Source of the DNA: Acetobacterium bakii
GTDB taxonomy: Bacteria > Bacillota > Clostridia > Eubacteriales > Eubacteriaceae
Direction: 5' to 3'
Length of the DNA: 64,000 nt
Assembly (NCBI RefSeq): GCF_001263355.1
Contig: NZ_LGYO01000022.1
Location: 1-64,000, forward strand
Below the pieces are notes generated by a model that was not told the origin of the DNA, searched no databases, and saw only the letters and a program-made list of their open reading frames with translations. Each line of letters starts with the position of its first letter. Positions within the stretch are counted from its first letter, which is position 1. Position numbers and translations under genes: made by a program. This document shows positions 44,062-53,541 of the stretch, piece by piece.

Positions 44062-44526
44062 ATGAAGGTTTATGAAGGAAAGTTAGTTGCAGAAGGTATT
44101 AAGGTTGGGATTGTGGCAGCACGGTTTAATGAATTCATTGTGTCAAAGCTGTTGGGTGGGGCAGTGGACGGCCTGAAGCGACTGAATGTAAAAGAAGATG
44201 ATATTGAGGTTGCCTGGGTGCCCGGTGCGTTTGAAATTCCCCTGATCGCAGCAAAAATGGCGAAGCTTGGGAAATACGATGCGATCATCTGTCTGGGTGC
44301 CGTTATCAGAGGTTCAACCACCCACTATGACTATGTTTGCAGTGAGGTTTCCAAGGGCATTGCCAACGTTTCATTAAATGCTGACATCCCAGTGATGTTT
44401 GGTGTGATTACAACCGAAAACATTGAACAGGCCATTGAAAGAGCCGGCACTAAAGCGGGAAACAAAGGTTATGACTGTGCATTATCCGCTATTGAAATGG
44501 TAAATCTAATTAAAGAAATAAACTAA
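44062..44526 (+). CDS. ribH: 6,7-dimethyl-8-ribityllumazine synthase RibH
   Basis: RibH condenses the two precursors into lumazine. The 154 residues have [36 protein letters not shown] with the catalytic His, and [18 protein letters not shown] precedes it. Last gene of the ribD-ribE-ribBA-ribH operon. Confidence 0.97.
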   Translation: MKVYEGKLVAEGIKVGIVAARFNEFIVSKLLGGAVDGLKRLNVKEDDIEVAWVPGAFEIPLIAAKMAKLGKYDAIICLGAVIRGSTTHYDYVCSEVSKGIANVSLNADIPVMFGVITTENIEQAIERAGTKAGNKGYDCALSAIEMVNLIKEIN

Positions 44527-44548
44527 CCGAAAAAGAAGCATAACAAGC

Positions 44549-44576
44549 TTGACAAAGACCTTCCACATGATAAAAT
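44549..44576 (+). promoter_or_regulatory. Candidate sigma-A promoter for the V4R/PAS-GGDEF operon
   Basis: TTGACA (44549-44554), 16 bases, TAAAAT (44571-44576). It lies about 90 bases upstream of the V4R gene and is separate from the riboflavin operon. Confidence 0.65.
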
Positions 44577-44666
44577 ATTATAAAAAATACGGATGATTAC
44601 GATGAATTCTTCTTAGAATTGAATTGTTGGTACTAAAATAATATTTTGATTATGGGAGGTTTTTTT

Positions 44667-45212
44667 TTGAATTCGAAACGAAAGTATGAATTTTCATGGG
44701 AGCTGCTGGGAGATATCGAAGCAGGTAGACCAAATTTAGGAAATACCACACGGGTAGAAATTTATCGGCTGATGCAATTTACGTTTAGAGACATCATCGA
44801 ACAAAATCTGGGTTCACGTAAAACCGATGAGATCTTTTTTGCTGCCGGAAAATTGGCAGGGAAAGAGTTTTACAAACATACCATCAGACATACCGAGGAT
44901 TTGAATGATTTTGTGAATCAGCTTCAGGAAGCCTTGAAGGATTTGGGTATCGGTATACTGAGAATCGAAAAAACAGATATGGAAAAAGGTGAGCTTACCC
45001 TGACGGTATCCGAGGACCTTGACTGTTCGGGATTACCCGAGACGGGCTATGAGATATGCACCTACGACGAAGGCTTTATCTCGTCACTGCTGGAAAGCTT
45101 TACCGGAAAAGCTTTTGAGGTTAAGGAAATTGACTGTTGGAGTACCGGGGATAGAACCTGTCGTTTCAGTGCAAAGGCAATAACGGAAATGAACCAAGAG
45201 GAACAAATATGA
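44667..45212 (+). CDS. V4R domain protein
   Basis: This 181-residue protein has a V4R (4-vinyl reductase-type) small-molecule-binding domain in its C-terminal half: CTYDEGFISSLLESFTGKAF followed by CWSTGDRTCRFS, with the conserved cysteines. The start is TTG 44667, seven bases after GGAGG; the ATG at 44652 precedes that ribosome site. Its stop overlaps the next gene as ATGA. It probably acts as a ligand- or metal-sensing partner of the downstream diguanylate cyclase. Confidence 0.8.
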   Translation: MNSKRKYEFSWELLGDIEAGRPNLGNTTRVEIYRLMQFTFRDIIEQNLGSRKTDEIFFAAGKLAGKEFYKHTIRHTEDLNDFVNQLQEALKDLGIGILRIEKTDMEKGELTLTVSEDLDCSGLPETGYEICTYDEGFISSLLESFTGKAFEVKEIDCWSTGDRTCRFSAKAITEMNQEEQI

Positions 45213-46831
45213 TAAAAGAAGATTTACAAGAGCTTTTAAATTATTTAAAAGCTCTTGTTTTTGATATAAAAACGAATGCGGTTATTCCACAAAAATTCGC
45301 AGCGGATGAGGATTTTTTGGAATTGGATAAAAGCCTCAAATCCATTAGAAATGCAACTGTCGAATTGAGTGCGGGTAATCTTTCTTATGAGATCCAGGGC
45401 AAAGGTTTTGTTATTGGATCATTGAAAAATTTACAGGCGTCCCTTAGAAATATCACCTGGAAGACGAAGGCCATTGCCACCGGAGATTTTTCCCAAAGTG
45501 TCCACTTTCTGGGGGATTTTTCGGATGCATTTAACAGCATGACACAAAAGCTTGCGTCGTCGATCCTGGAAATGAAAGAGGCCCAGGAGCATTTTGAAAT
45601 GGTGTTTCATACCATTCCCGACGCAACATTGATCACCAGCATGGATGAAGGGAATTTAATTGCCTACAACAAAGCTTTTTTGGAAATATCCCAATATACA
45701 GAAGCAGAAATACGAGATGAAAAGATAAATATGTTTAATCTGTATATTAGTCGAGACCAAAGAGGACTTTTACTTGAAAAACTCCGAAAAGACGGTTTTT
45801 CGCAAAACATGGAGGTTGCTTTTCAAAACAAAGATAAGGAAAAAATCATTGGCCTGATATCCTCAAAAATAATAAAGATAGAGGGCGAAGATCATATATT
45901 AAGCGTTATCCGGGATATTACACCCCTTAAAAAAATCGAAAAAAAGCTTCAGGAAAGTGAAGAAAGACATCGGCTTTTGGCTGATAATGCTGCGGATGTA
46001 ATCTGGACCATGGATTTAGAAGGAAAGTTCACCTATGTCAGTCCATCGGTTCAAAAGCTGAGGGGATATTCTGTTGACGAAGTGCTCCAGCAATCCCAGG
46101 AAGAGTTGTTATGTCCGGGGTCGTTGATTTATATGCAGCAAGGACTGGAAAATGCCATTCGATCAGTGCAGAATAATCAACCATTCAATGTATTCAGGGG
46201 TGAGCTGGAACAACCCTGCAAGGACGGTAGCACGGTTTGGACAGAAACCACGGTTTCAGGGATTTACAATGAAAATAGTGAATTTATCGGGATGCTTGGG
46301 GTATCCCGGGATATTTCCGAACGAAAAAACATGGAAGAAGAAATCAGAAAGCTTTCGGTTACCGATAAACTGACTCAAATTTACAACCGCTTAAAATTAG
46401 ATGAAACGCTGGAAGAGCAGTGGAACGATGCCAATAAAACCGAGATCCCTTTTTCTTTGATGATCGTCGATATTGATCATTTTAAATTTGTTAATGATAC
46501 ATTTGGGCACCAGGCTGGAGATATTGTTCTGGTTGAGCTTGCAAATATTTTAGAAATGAATGTCGGATCGGTTGATGTGGTTGGCAGATGGGGCGGTGAA
46601 GAATTTCTGATCATTCTTCCAAAAACAGATAGGGGCAGCGCATTACTGCTGGCAGAAAAACTAAGAATGTTGATTAATGAAAAAATCTTTACCAAAGTAG
46701 GAAAGATTACAGCCAGTTTTGGCGTTGCTGACTACAATAAAGATAGTTCACCGGATACCATTGTTTTCAGGGCCGATTCAGCCCTTTATAAAGCTAAAGA
46801 AAATGGCAGAAACAGAGTTGAGTATTTATAA
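45209..46831 (+). CDS. HAMP-like, PAS-PAS-GGDEF diguanylate cyclase
   Basis: This 540-residue cytoplasmic protein has a HAMP-like helical region without membrane segments (~40-120), two PAS domains (~125-245 and ~255-370, the latter with the SRDISERK C-cap) and a GGDEF domain with intact GGEEF. The inhibitory RxxD site is not present (GSVD in its place). It starts within the V4R gene (ATGA), so it is likely to be controlled by that sensor. It has no HD-GYP domain, unlike the other cyclases here. Confidence 0.88.
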   Translation: MIKEDLQELLNYLKALVFDIKTNAVIPQKFAADEDFLELDKSLKSIRNATVELSAGNLSYEIQGKGFVIGSLKNLQASLRNITWKTKAIATGDFSQSVHFLGDFSDAFNSMTQKLASSILEMKEAQEHFEMVFHTIPDATLITSMDEGNLIAYNKAFLEISQYTEAEIRDEKINMFNLYISRDQRGLLLEKLRKDGFSQNMEVAFQNKDKEKIIGLISSKIIKIEGEDHILSVIRDITPLKKIEKKLQESEERHRLLADNAADVIWTMDLEGKFTYVSPSVQKLRGYSVDEVLQQSQEELLCPGSLIYMQQGLENAIRSVQNNQPFNVFRGELEQPCKDGSTVWTETTVSGIYNENSEFIGMLGVSRDISERKNMEEEIRKLSVTDKLTQIYNRLKLDETLEEQWNDANKTEIPFSLMIVDIDHFKFVNDTFGHQAGDIVLVELANILEMNVGSVDVVGRWGGEEFLIILPKTDRGSALLLAEKLRMLINEKIFTKVGKITASFGVADYNKDSSPDTIVFRADSALYKAKENGRNRVEYL

Positions 46832-47008
46832 GAAATTATTTATATAAATGAACCCAAAGCGTTTTGTCAGCAATCTGATAAAAATAAGTATAATTATTGC
46901 GATTATGGTTAAGAGCGGTTGTCACAGAAGGTTTAAAAGTGTATAGTATACCAAACACAGCAAGCAATTATTCCAAGTCGACGAGTTTTGGGCAAAAGGA
47001 GTGACAAA

Positions 47009-47836
47009 ATGAATAAGGCATTAAACGAAATAATACAGGTGATGAAGCAAACATATAATATAGATATTTCCATGTATGATGAATCCTTTTTATTAAAATC
47101 TCTGGGCAGAAGATGGGGCGCGAATCAAGGGAACGAAGCCGAGAAGTACGTAGGATGTTTAGAGAAAAGCAGCGCCGAGGCCGAGGCCTTTTACCGTTCG
47201 TTGAACATCACATACAGCGAATTTTTCAGAAACCCGCTGACTTTTGCATTAATTGAGCAGTATATTTTACCCAGTCTTATCAGGCAGAAACCGATTGGTG
47301 GGGAGATTCGGGTCTGGTCCGCGGGATGCTCTGCCGGCCAGGAAGCCTATTCCATTGCCATGCTGCTCAATGAGTGCACAGATGCAACCGGGAATGCTCT
47401 TCGTTTTCGAATTTTTGCAACTGATATTTCCGAAACTGCTCTTACTCTGGCAAGAACGGGTCGGTATGATCAGGAGGCCATTCAACATGTGACCCTTAAA
47501 CAGCTTCACAAATACTTTAGCAGAGAAAATGATAAATATACCATTGTTTCTGAATTAAAAGAGCATATCAATTTTTCAACCTATGACCTGATGGATAAGT
47601 ATTCCGCTAATCCGCCCGAAAGTATTTTCGGGGATTTTGATATTGTTTTCTGCAGTAACCTGCTGTTCTACTATCGGCCTGAGTTGCGACGGTTGATAAT
47701 CAGGAAGATGGAGAACTCAATGTCAGTGATGGGATATCTGATAACCGGCGAGGCAGAAAAAGCATTTATGCAAAAAGAAGGAAAACTGGAAATGCTGATC
47801 CCGGCGACGGCAGTTTTCCAAACCAATAAAAGATAA
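47009..47836 (+). CDS. CheR-type methyltransferase (second copy)
   Basis: This 275-residue protein has the SAM motif VWSAGCSAGQEAYSIAMLL, DISETALTLA and the FCSNLLFYY motif in place of the usual FCRN. It is related to CheR but diverged from the copy at 4197-5009. It stands 29 bases before a hybrid histidine kinase rather than chemoreceptor genes, so it may methylate a sensor of this signalling block. ATG 47009 follows AAGGAG. Confidence 0.85.
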   Translation: MNKALNEIIQVMKQTYNIDISMYDESFLLKSLGRRWGANQGNEAEKYVGCLEKSSAEAEAFYRSLNITYSEFFRNPLTFALIEQYILPSLIRQKPIGGEIRVWSAGCSAGQEAYSIAMLLNECTDATGNALRFRIFATDISETALTLARTGRYDQEAIQHVTLKQLHKYFSRENDKYTIVSELKEHINFSTYDLMDKYSANPPESIFGDFDIVFCSNLLFYYRPELRRLIIRKMENSMSVMGYLITGEAEKAFMQKEGKLEMLIPATAVFQTNKR

Positions 47837-47865
47837 GGGGTCCGTAATTTACGGAGGCGACATTT

Positions 47866-50832
47866 ATGAACATGAAAAATTTGAAAATTAAAACTCAGCT
47901 GAGGATTGGATTTGGAATATTGTTTTTTTTCGTTGTTGTGCTGGGAACTTTTAATTACCTTCAAAATAATGAAATTCGAGAGCAAAATGAAATCCTCTAT
48001 ACTCACCCGTTGCAAGTGACCAGCACCCTGGGTAGCCTGAACACGGATATTCTAAATATTCGCCTGGGCCTGAAAGATTTGATGTTGGCGGAAAGTGATC
48101 AGGAAAAATTAACGGCCGTACAACTAATGAGAGTATCGGATGCCGGTGTATTAGAGCAATTTGATGCTTTAAATGAATTATATCTGGGACCAGCCGAGGA
48201 TATTGATGAAGCTTTTACAGCCTATCTCCAATGGAAAACAGCTTGGGAAGAAAATATTCAGTTATCGCTGTCGGGTGAGAATGAAAAGGTGAAAGAGAAC
48301 CTAAGCTCAGAAGGTGTCGTTGCTCAGTATCGAAACCAGATGTTGGCGGGCATACAGAAAATCGAAGAATATGCAGAAAATAAATCAGATGCCCTTTTTA
48401 TGACGACAATCGATCTAAATAATAAATTAAATCGCGAGTCAACACTTTTGATTGCGGTGATCCTGGTGCTTTCCCTTATAATAAGTACGGTCTTATTGCG
48501 AAATATTCAAAATCCACTTAAGGAATTGACCAATGTCGCCAATAAATTTCATAAAGGCGATATGAATGCCCGAAGTGGCTATCTGTATGAAAATGAGTTT
48601 GGGTTACTATCCGCTTCCTTTAATACGCTGGCAGATCGGGTTAAGATGAATATGGAACTCAATGAAAAGGTGGGAAACCTTGCTGAAGTGATGCTGAGTG
48701 AGGAAGAATCCAGGAATTTTTTCAGATCCACACTTACAGCTCTGGCCACTCAAACAGAAGCACAAATGGCGGCGATTTATTTATTGAGCAGTGATCAACG
48801 AACCTTTAAACATCTTGAATCCATGGGTTTGGATGAAAATGCAAAGAAGTCTTTTGATGCCGATACCCTGGAAGGACAATTCGGAGCGGTGATTACATCC
48901 GGTATTGCTCAAAAGATTAAAAACATCCCTGATGATACCCGTTTTGTGTTTTACACCACCAGCGGAAAGTTTATTCCCAGAGAAATTATTACAATTCCAA
49001 TTCTTTCCGGGGATACGGTAATTGCCATTATTTCCCTGGCCTCAATCAGTACCTTTAGTGATGATGCGATGAAGTTGATTGACCGAACCAGCGATACCAT
49101 GAGTGCCCGCATTGTGGGTATCTTGGCCTACCAGAAGATCAAGGAATTCTCTGAAAAACTGGAACACCAAAACCGTGAATTAGATACCCAGAAAAAAGAA
49201 TTGGAAGCTCAATCCTCTGAGTTGAGCCAACAAAACACCGAATTGGAAATTCAGAAAAATCAGCTTAATGAAGCCAACCGATTAAAAACCAGCTTTTTAT
49301 CAAACATGAGCCACGAACTTCGCACCCCGTTGAATTCGGTGATTGCTCTTTCAGGTGTTCTTAACCGACGGCTTGTGGATAAAATTCCCGAAGAGGAGTA
49401 TAGTTATCTGGAAGTTATTGAACGCAATGGTAAAAACCTGCTAAGTCTGATTAATGATATTCTGGACATTTCCAGAATTGAAGCTGGGCGGGAAGAAATA
49501 GAAATCACAAAATTCGATGTGAATCGCCTCATTGCCGAAGTGGTGGACATGATACAACCACAGGCTAACGAGAAAAGTATCAAACTAATTCAAACATCCG
49601 AGAAACAGAAACGCTTCATCACCAGTGATGCGGATAAGGTTCGTCATATTTTACAGAATTTAATTGGCAATGCAGTAAAGTTCACAGAAAGTGGTACTGT
49701 GGAAATTAAAGCAAAGCCAAACGGTAGAAACATTGAAATAATTGTAAAAGATACAGGAATAGGGATTGCTGAAAAATATTCACAAACTATTTTTGATGAA
49801 TTTAGGCAAGCGGATGGCAGTACGTCGCGAAAATTCGGCGGTACCGGATTGGGTTTGGCCATTGCGAAGAAATATGCCAATCTGCTGGGAGGCAGAATCT
49901 TACTTAAAAGCATAGTTGATGAGGGATCGGAATTCACACTTTTACTGCCTGAATTTTATGCCGGTGAAAACATTATAACAGAACTAATTCCTGAGTTTAA
50001 ACATCTTAATAAACCGGCAGCGGTCAAACCAGTTTCAGGAGCTGCGGTTAAAACCATATTAATGGTTGAAGACAGCGAACCCGCTGTGATCCAGATTAAA
50101 GATTTATTGGAGGAAAGCGGTAATAAAATTCTGGTTGCCCGAAATGCCGGAGAAGCATTTGGAATCATGGAACGGGTTATTCCGGATGCTATCATATTGG
50201 ATTTGATGATGCCCGGAGTGGATGGGTTTGAAGTGCTCAGAACACTCCGGGAAGCAGAATCAACAGCCCATGTGCCAGTGCTCATACTTACGGCAAAGCA
50301 TATTACTAAAGAAGAACTTAAATCCCTGAAACAAAACAATATTCATCAGTTGATTCAAAAGGGGGATGTGAATCGAATTGAGCTTGAAAGTGCAGTTACC
50401 GCCATGTTATTTCCGGCGCGCGAAGAAGTCTCCAAGCCTAGGCGAAAACTCCAACATATTGAAGGAAAACCGATGGTGTTGGTGGTGGAAGACAATCCGG
50501 ATAACATGATTACCGTGAAAGCTTTACTGAAAGGGGAGTTCAGGGTTATTGAGGCGGTTGATGGAAAAGAAGGCATTGCCATGGCAGAAAAATATGTTCC
50601 TGATCTCATTCTTATGGATATTGCCCTGCCTGGAATCGATGGCATAGAGGCTTTCAAAGCCATTAGAAAGTCGTCAAGATTACAAAAAATCCCCATTGTT
50701 GCTCTGACAGCCAGTGCCATGATTCATGATCGCGAAAAAATTCTGGTTCATGGTTTTGATGCATTTATTGCGAAACCCATCATTGAGATGCAATTTTTAA
50801 ATGTGATAAGTGAGGTTCTTTATGGTAAATAG
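47866..50832 (+). CDS. Hybrid sensor histidine kinase with two receiver domains
   Basis: The 988 residues show one N-terminal membrane helix (~13-30), an extracytoplasmic four-helix sensor (~35-190), a second helix (~196-213), HAMP (~215-265), a GAF-like domain (~280-420), a long coiled coil (~425-470), HisKA with the phospho-His in SNMSHELRTPLN (~478), a HATPase domain (~590-700) and two receiver domains (~725-845 and ~870-985) with Asp in ILDLMMPGVDG and LMDIALPGIDG. RBS GGAGG. The end overlaps the REC-PAS-GGDEF-HD-GYP gene, its likely phosphorelay partner. Confidence 0.92.
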   Translation: MNMKNLKIKTQLRIGFGILFFFVVVLGTFNYLQNNEIREQNEILYTHPLQVTSTLGSLNTDILNIRLGLKDLMLAESDQEKLTAVQLMRVSDAGVLEQFDALNELYLGPAEDIDEAFTAYLQWKTAWEENIQLSLSGENEKVKENLSSEGVVAQYRNQMLAGIQKIEEYAENKSDALFMTTIDLNNKLNRESTLLIAVILVLSLIISTVLLRNIQNPLKELTNVANKFHKGDMNARSGYLYENEFGLLSASFNTLADRVKMNMELNEKVGNLAEVMLSEEESRNFFRSTLTALATQTEAQMAAIYLLSSDQRTFKHLESMGLDENAKKSFDADTLEGQFGAVITSGIAQKIKNIPDDTRFVFYTTSGKFIPREIITIPILSGDTVIAIISLASISTFSDDAMKLIDRTSDTMSARIVGILAYQKIKEFSEKLEHQNRELDTQKKELEAQSSELSQQNTELEIQKNQLNEANRLKTSFLSNMSHELRTPLNSVIALSGVLNRRLVDKIPEEEYSYLEVIERNGKNLLSLINDILDISRIEAGREEIEITKFDVNRLIAEVVDMIQPQANEKSIKLIQTSEKQKRFITSDADKVRHILQNLIGNAVKFTESGTVEIKAKPNGRNIEIIVKDTGIGIAEKYSQTIFDEFRQADGSTSRKFGGTGLGLAIAKKYANLLGGRILLKSIVDEGSEFTLLLPEFYAGENIITELIPEFKHLNKPAAVKPVSGAAVKTILMVEDSEPAVIQIKDLLEESGNKILVARNAGEAFGIMERVIPDAIILDLMMPGVDGFEVLRTLREAESTAHVPVLILTAKHITKEELKSLKQNNIHQLIQKGDVNRIELESAVTAMLFPAREEVSKPRRKLQHIEGKPMVLVVEDNPDNMITVKALLKGEFRVIEAVDGKEGIAMAEKYVPDLILMDIALPGIDGIEAFKAIRKSSRLQKIPIVALTASAMIHDREKILVHGFDAFIAKPIIEMQFLNVISEVLYGK

Positions 50833-52728
50833 AAGATTAAAATTTTTAGCCATTGACGATAATCCGGATAATCTGATCACTTTAAAAGCGTTGATCCGTG
50901 AGGTGTATCCTGATGATCTGGTACTCACTGCCCTCAGTGGACCCAAAGGTCTCGAGCTGGCAGCACAGGAAGATCCAGATGTAATCCTTCTGGATGTAAT
51001 AATGCCGGGAATGGACGGCTTTGAAGTGTGCCGTAAACTAAAAGAAGATAAAGACCTCAGGGATATTCCGGTGGTTTTTGTGACGGCCATCAGAGGCGAC
51101 AAAGAGCATCGTATTCTGGCACTGGAATCCGGAGCTGAGGCTTTTCTGGCAAAACCCATTGATGAAACCGAGCTCACTGCCCAGATTCGGGCCATGGTGA
51201 AAATAAAAACAGCCAGCATGGAAAAGCGGGATGAAAAAGGACAACTTGCACGCTTGGTGGAAGAAAAAACCTGTGAATTGAAAAAAGCCCATTTGAAAAC
51301 CATTGAATTGTTCGAAAGTCTTAAAGAGAGTGAAGAAAATAATCGTTTATTGATTACCCAAATGGAACAGGGTCTGGCTGTTCAGGAATTGATCTTTGAT
51401 AAAACAGGGAAGCCTGATGATTACCGTTTTATTTATGTCAATGATAGTTTTGAACGATTGACCGGACTAAAAAGGGAAAATATTCTCGGACAGGTGCTGT
51501 CTGAAATCATGCCTGATTCCAAAAGGTTTCTCATGGAAAAACATGCGAGTTTGGTGATCACCTCGGAACCGGTACGTTATGAGCGATATTTTGAACAGTT
51601 TAAGAAATATTTTGAGGTTGTTGCGTATTCGCCCAAACCGGGCCGGGTGGCAGTGATTTTATCCGATATTACGGATCGTAAAAAGAAAGAAGAAGAAATT
51701 CTTTATCTCATCTATCACGATCACCTCACAGGGCTTTATAATCGCAGATTTTATGAAGAAGAACTAATCAGGCTGGATACCGAAGACAATCAACCCATCA
51801 CGCTTGTGATGGCTGATGTTAACGGATTAAAGCTGATTAATGATTCTTTCGGACATGTTTTTGGGGATATGTTGCTGAAAAAAACTGCAGAAGCCATAAA
51901 AAAGGGTAGTCGTAGGGGTGATATTGTGGCCCGACTCGGCGGCGATGAGTTTGTGATGATATTACCCAATACCGATACTTTTGAAGCAGATCAAATCATA
52001 ATTAGCATAAAAAAACTGGTAGAAAACGAAGCGATCGGTGCCATTAAGCTTTCCATTTCTTTTGGAAAAGCCACTAAGTATCACATCGACGAAAATATTC
52101 AGAAAGTACTTAAAAAAGCTGAAGACAGCATGTATCGATATAAGTTGTATGAAAGTGCAAGTATAAGAAGTAAGACCATTGACCTTATCATGAATACCCT
52201 TTATGAAAAGAGCAGTCGAGAGATGCTGCATTCAAAAAGAGTCAGTGAAATATGTGAAAAAATTGCAATAGAGATGAAATTTGATCAGGATCATATTAGT
52301 AAGATTAGAACCGCCGGTCTCATACATGATATTGGAAAAATGGGAATTGATGAAAAAATTCTGAATAACCGGATAAATTGAATAATGATGAATGGAAAGA
52401 AATGACCCGACATCCTGAAATCGGATATCGGATCTTAAGCGCTTCCAATGAGTTTTTGTATATGGCAAAATCTGTATTTGAACATCAGGAAAGATGGGAT
52501 GGTAAAGGTTATCCCAAAGGACTTAAAGGTAATGAGATTTCAATGTCGGCGCGGATCATCGCCGTTGCGGATGCCTATGATGCAATGACCAGCGACAGAG
52601 CTTATCGTAAAGGATTAAGTGAAATCGAAGCGGTAGAAGAAATAAGACGGTGTTCCGGCACTCAATTTGATCCTGAGGTAACGAAGGTATTCATTGAAGT
52701 GGTTCTAAAAAAACAAGGTAAATATTGA
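50822..52728 (+). pseudogene. REC-PAS-GGDEF-HD-GYP response regulator, split by an apparent 1-base deletion
   Basis: Reading from ATG 50822, the protein has a receiver domain (LLDVIMPGMDG with the phospho-Asp), a PAS domain (~165-290), a GGDEF domain with GGDEF and an RRGD inhibitory site, and the start of HD-GYP (HDIGKMGIDEKILN). The frame then meets TGA at 52379. The rest of the HD-GYP domain continues at once in the +1-shifted frame (NNDEWKEMTRHPEIGYRILS, GKGYPKG) to 52728. Adding one base near 52366-52369 would give ILNKPDKLNNDEWKEM, the expected family sequence. It may be a true broken gene, a frameshifted site or a sequencing error. The receiver and GGDEF parts may still be made. Confidence 0.8.
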
Positions 52729-52766
52729 CCGACTAATTTTACCGGTAATCGAAAAGAGGTTCAGAG

Positions 52767-53336
52767 ATGAGCGAGATAACTATTAATACCATAGAAGATG
52801 CGTGTCGGGCTCTGGTCCAGGGGAATAAATGCTATGTAAATGCCCAAAAAAAAGGCAATATTTCACAAATAATTAAATCCCAGATTCCGGAAGAAGGCCA
52901 GAAACCATATGCAGTGGTTGTAACCTGTTCTGATTCCAGAGTTCCGGCAGAATACATTTTTTCAGCAGGCATCGGAGAGCTTTTTGTGATTCGCACAGCG
53001 GGCCATGTTATTGGTGATTTTGAATTAGGCAGCATTGAGTACGGGGTTAAGTATCTCGGCGCGAAAGTGGTGTGTGTTCTGGGGCATAATCATTGCGGTG
53101 CGGTTAAAGCCGCCATGGGCAACCATGGGAAAGGTTATGTTCAAAAGATATTGAATGAGATCATTCCTGTTATTACCGGCGAAAAGGATGTGGAGAAATG
53201 CGAGAAACTAAATATTGAAAACAGCGTTTCCAGAATAATGGAAAGTGATATGATAAAGAATCTCACAGCAGAAGGATACGTAAAAATCATTTCAGGGAAA
53301 TATGACATTGAGACAGGGATCGTGGAATTTTACTAA
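52767..53336 (+). CDS. Beta-class carbonic anhydrase
   Basis: This 189-residue enzyme interconverts CO2 and bicarbonate. Zinc ligands are visible as Cys and Asp-Arg dyad in TCSDSRVPAE and His-x2-Cys in LGHNHCGAVKAA. RTAGHVIGDFELGSIEYG is a typical family segment. AGAGG precedes ATG 52767 and a terminator follows, so it is a one-gene unit. In an acetogen it could supply CO2 or bicarbonate to carbon fixation. Confidence 0.93.
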   Translation: MSEITINTIEDACRALVQGNKCYVNAQKKGNISQIIKSQIPEEGQKPYAVVVTCSDSRVPAEYIFSAGIGELFVIRTAGHVIGDFELGSIEYGVKYLGAKVVCVLGHNHCGAVKAAMGNHGKGYVQKILNEIIPVITGEKDVEKCEKLNIENSVSRIMESDMIKNLTAEGYVKIISGKYDIETGIVEFY

Positions 53337-53364
53337 ACATTGAATATCATGCGTCAGAAGAATG

Positions 53365-53400
53365 GGATCAAGGCTTTGAGGGCCTTGATCCTATTTTTTT
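53365..53400 (+). terminator. Intrinsic terminator after carbonic anhydrase
   Basis: GGATCAAGG pairs with CCTTGATCC over a 9-base loop (itself partly paired), followed by a T-run (53394-53400). Confidence 0.88.
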
Positions 53401-53462
53401 ACGTCATTTTAAGCTATTTTGAAAAACGAAGCTAAAAGAAACGTTTACAGCCATAATTTGGC

Positions 53463-53490
53463 TTGACAAAATAAAAATTAGAGGTATGAT
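53463..53490 (+). promoter_or_regulatory. Sigma-A promoter for the TetR/Ehr-like operon
   Basis: TTGACA (53463-53468), 16 bases, TATGAT (53485-53490). It lies 50 bases before the TetR gene and directly before a palindromic operator candidate. Confidence 0.75.
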
Positions 53491-53499
53491 AAACATCGG

Positions 53500-53520
53500 C
53501 TACCTTACGGTAGGTAGGTA
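53500..53520 (+). promoter_or_regulatory. Candidate TetR operator
   Basis: CTACC-TTA-CGGTAG is a near-palindrome followed by two further GGTA repeats (GGTAGGTAGGTA). It lies just after the promoter -10, where a bound TetR-type protein would block transcription. Confidence 0.55.
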
Positions 53521-53541
53521 AACGAAAGAGAGGTTTTGGAA

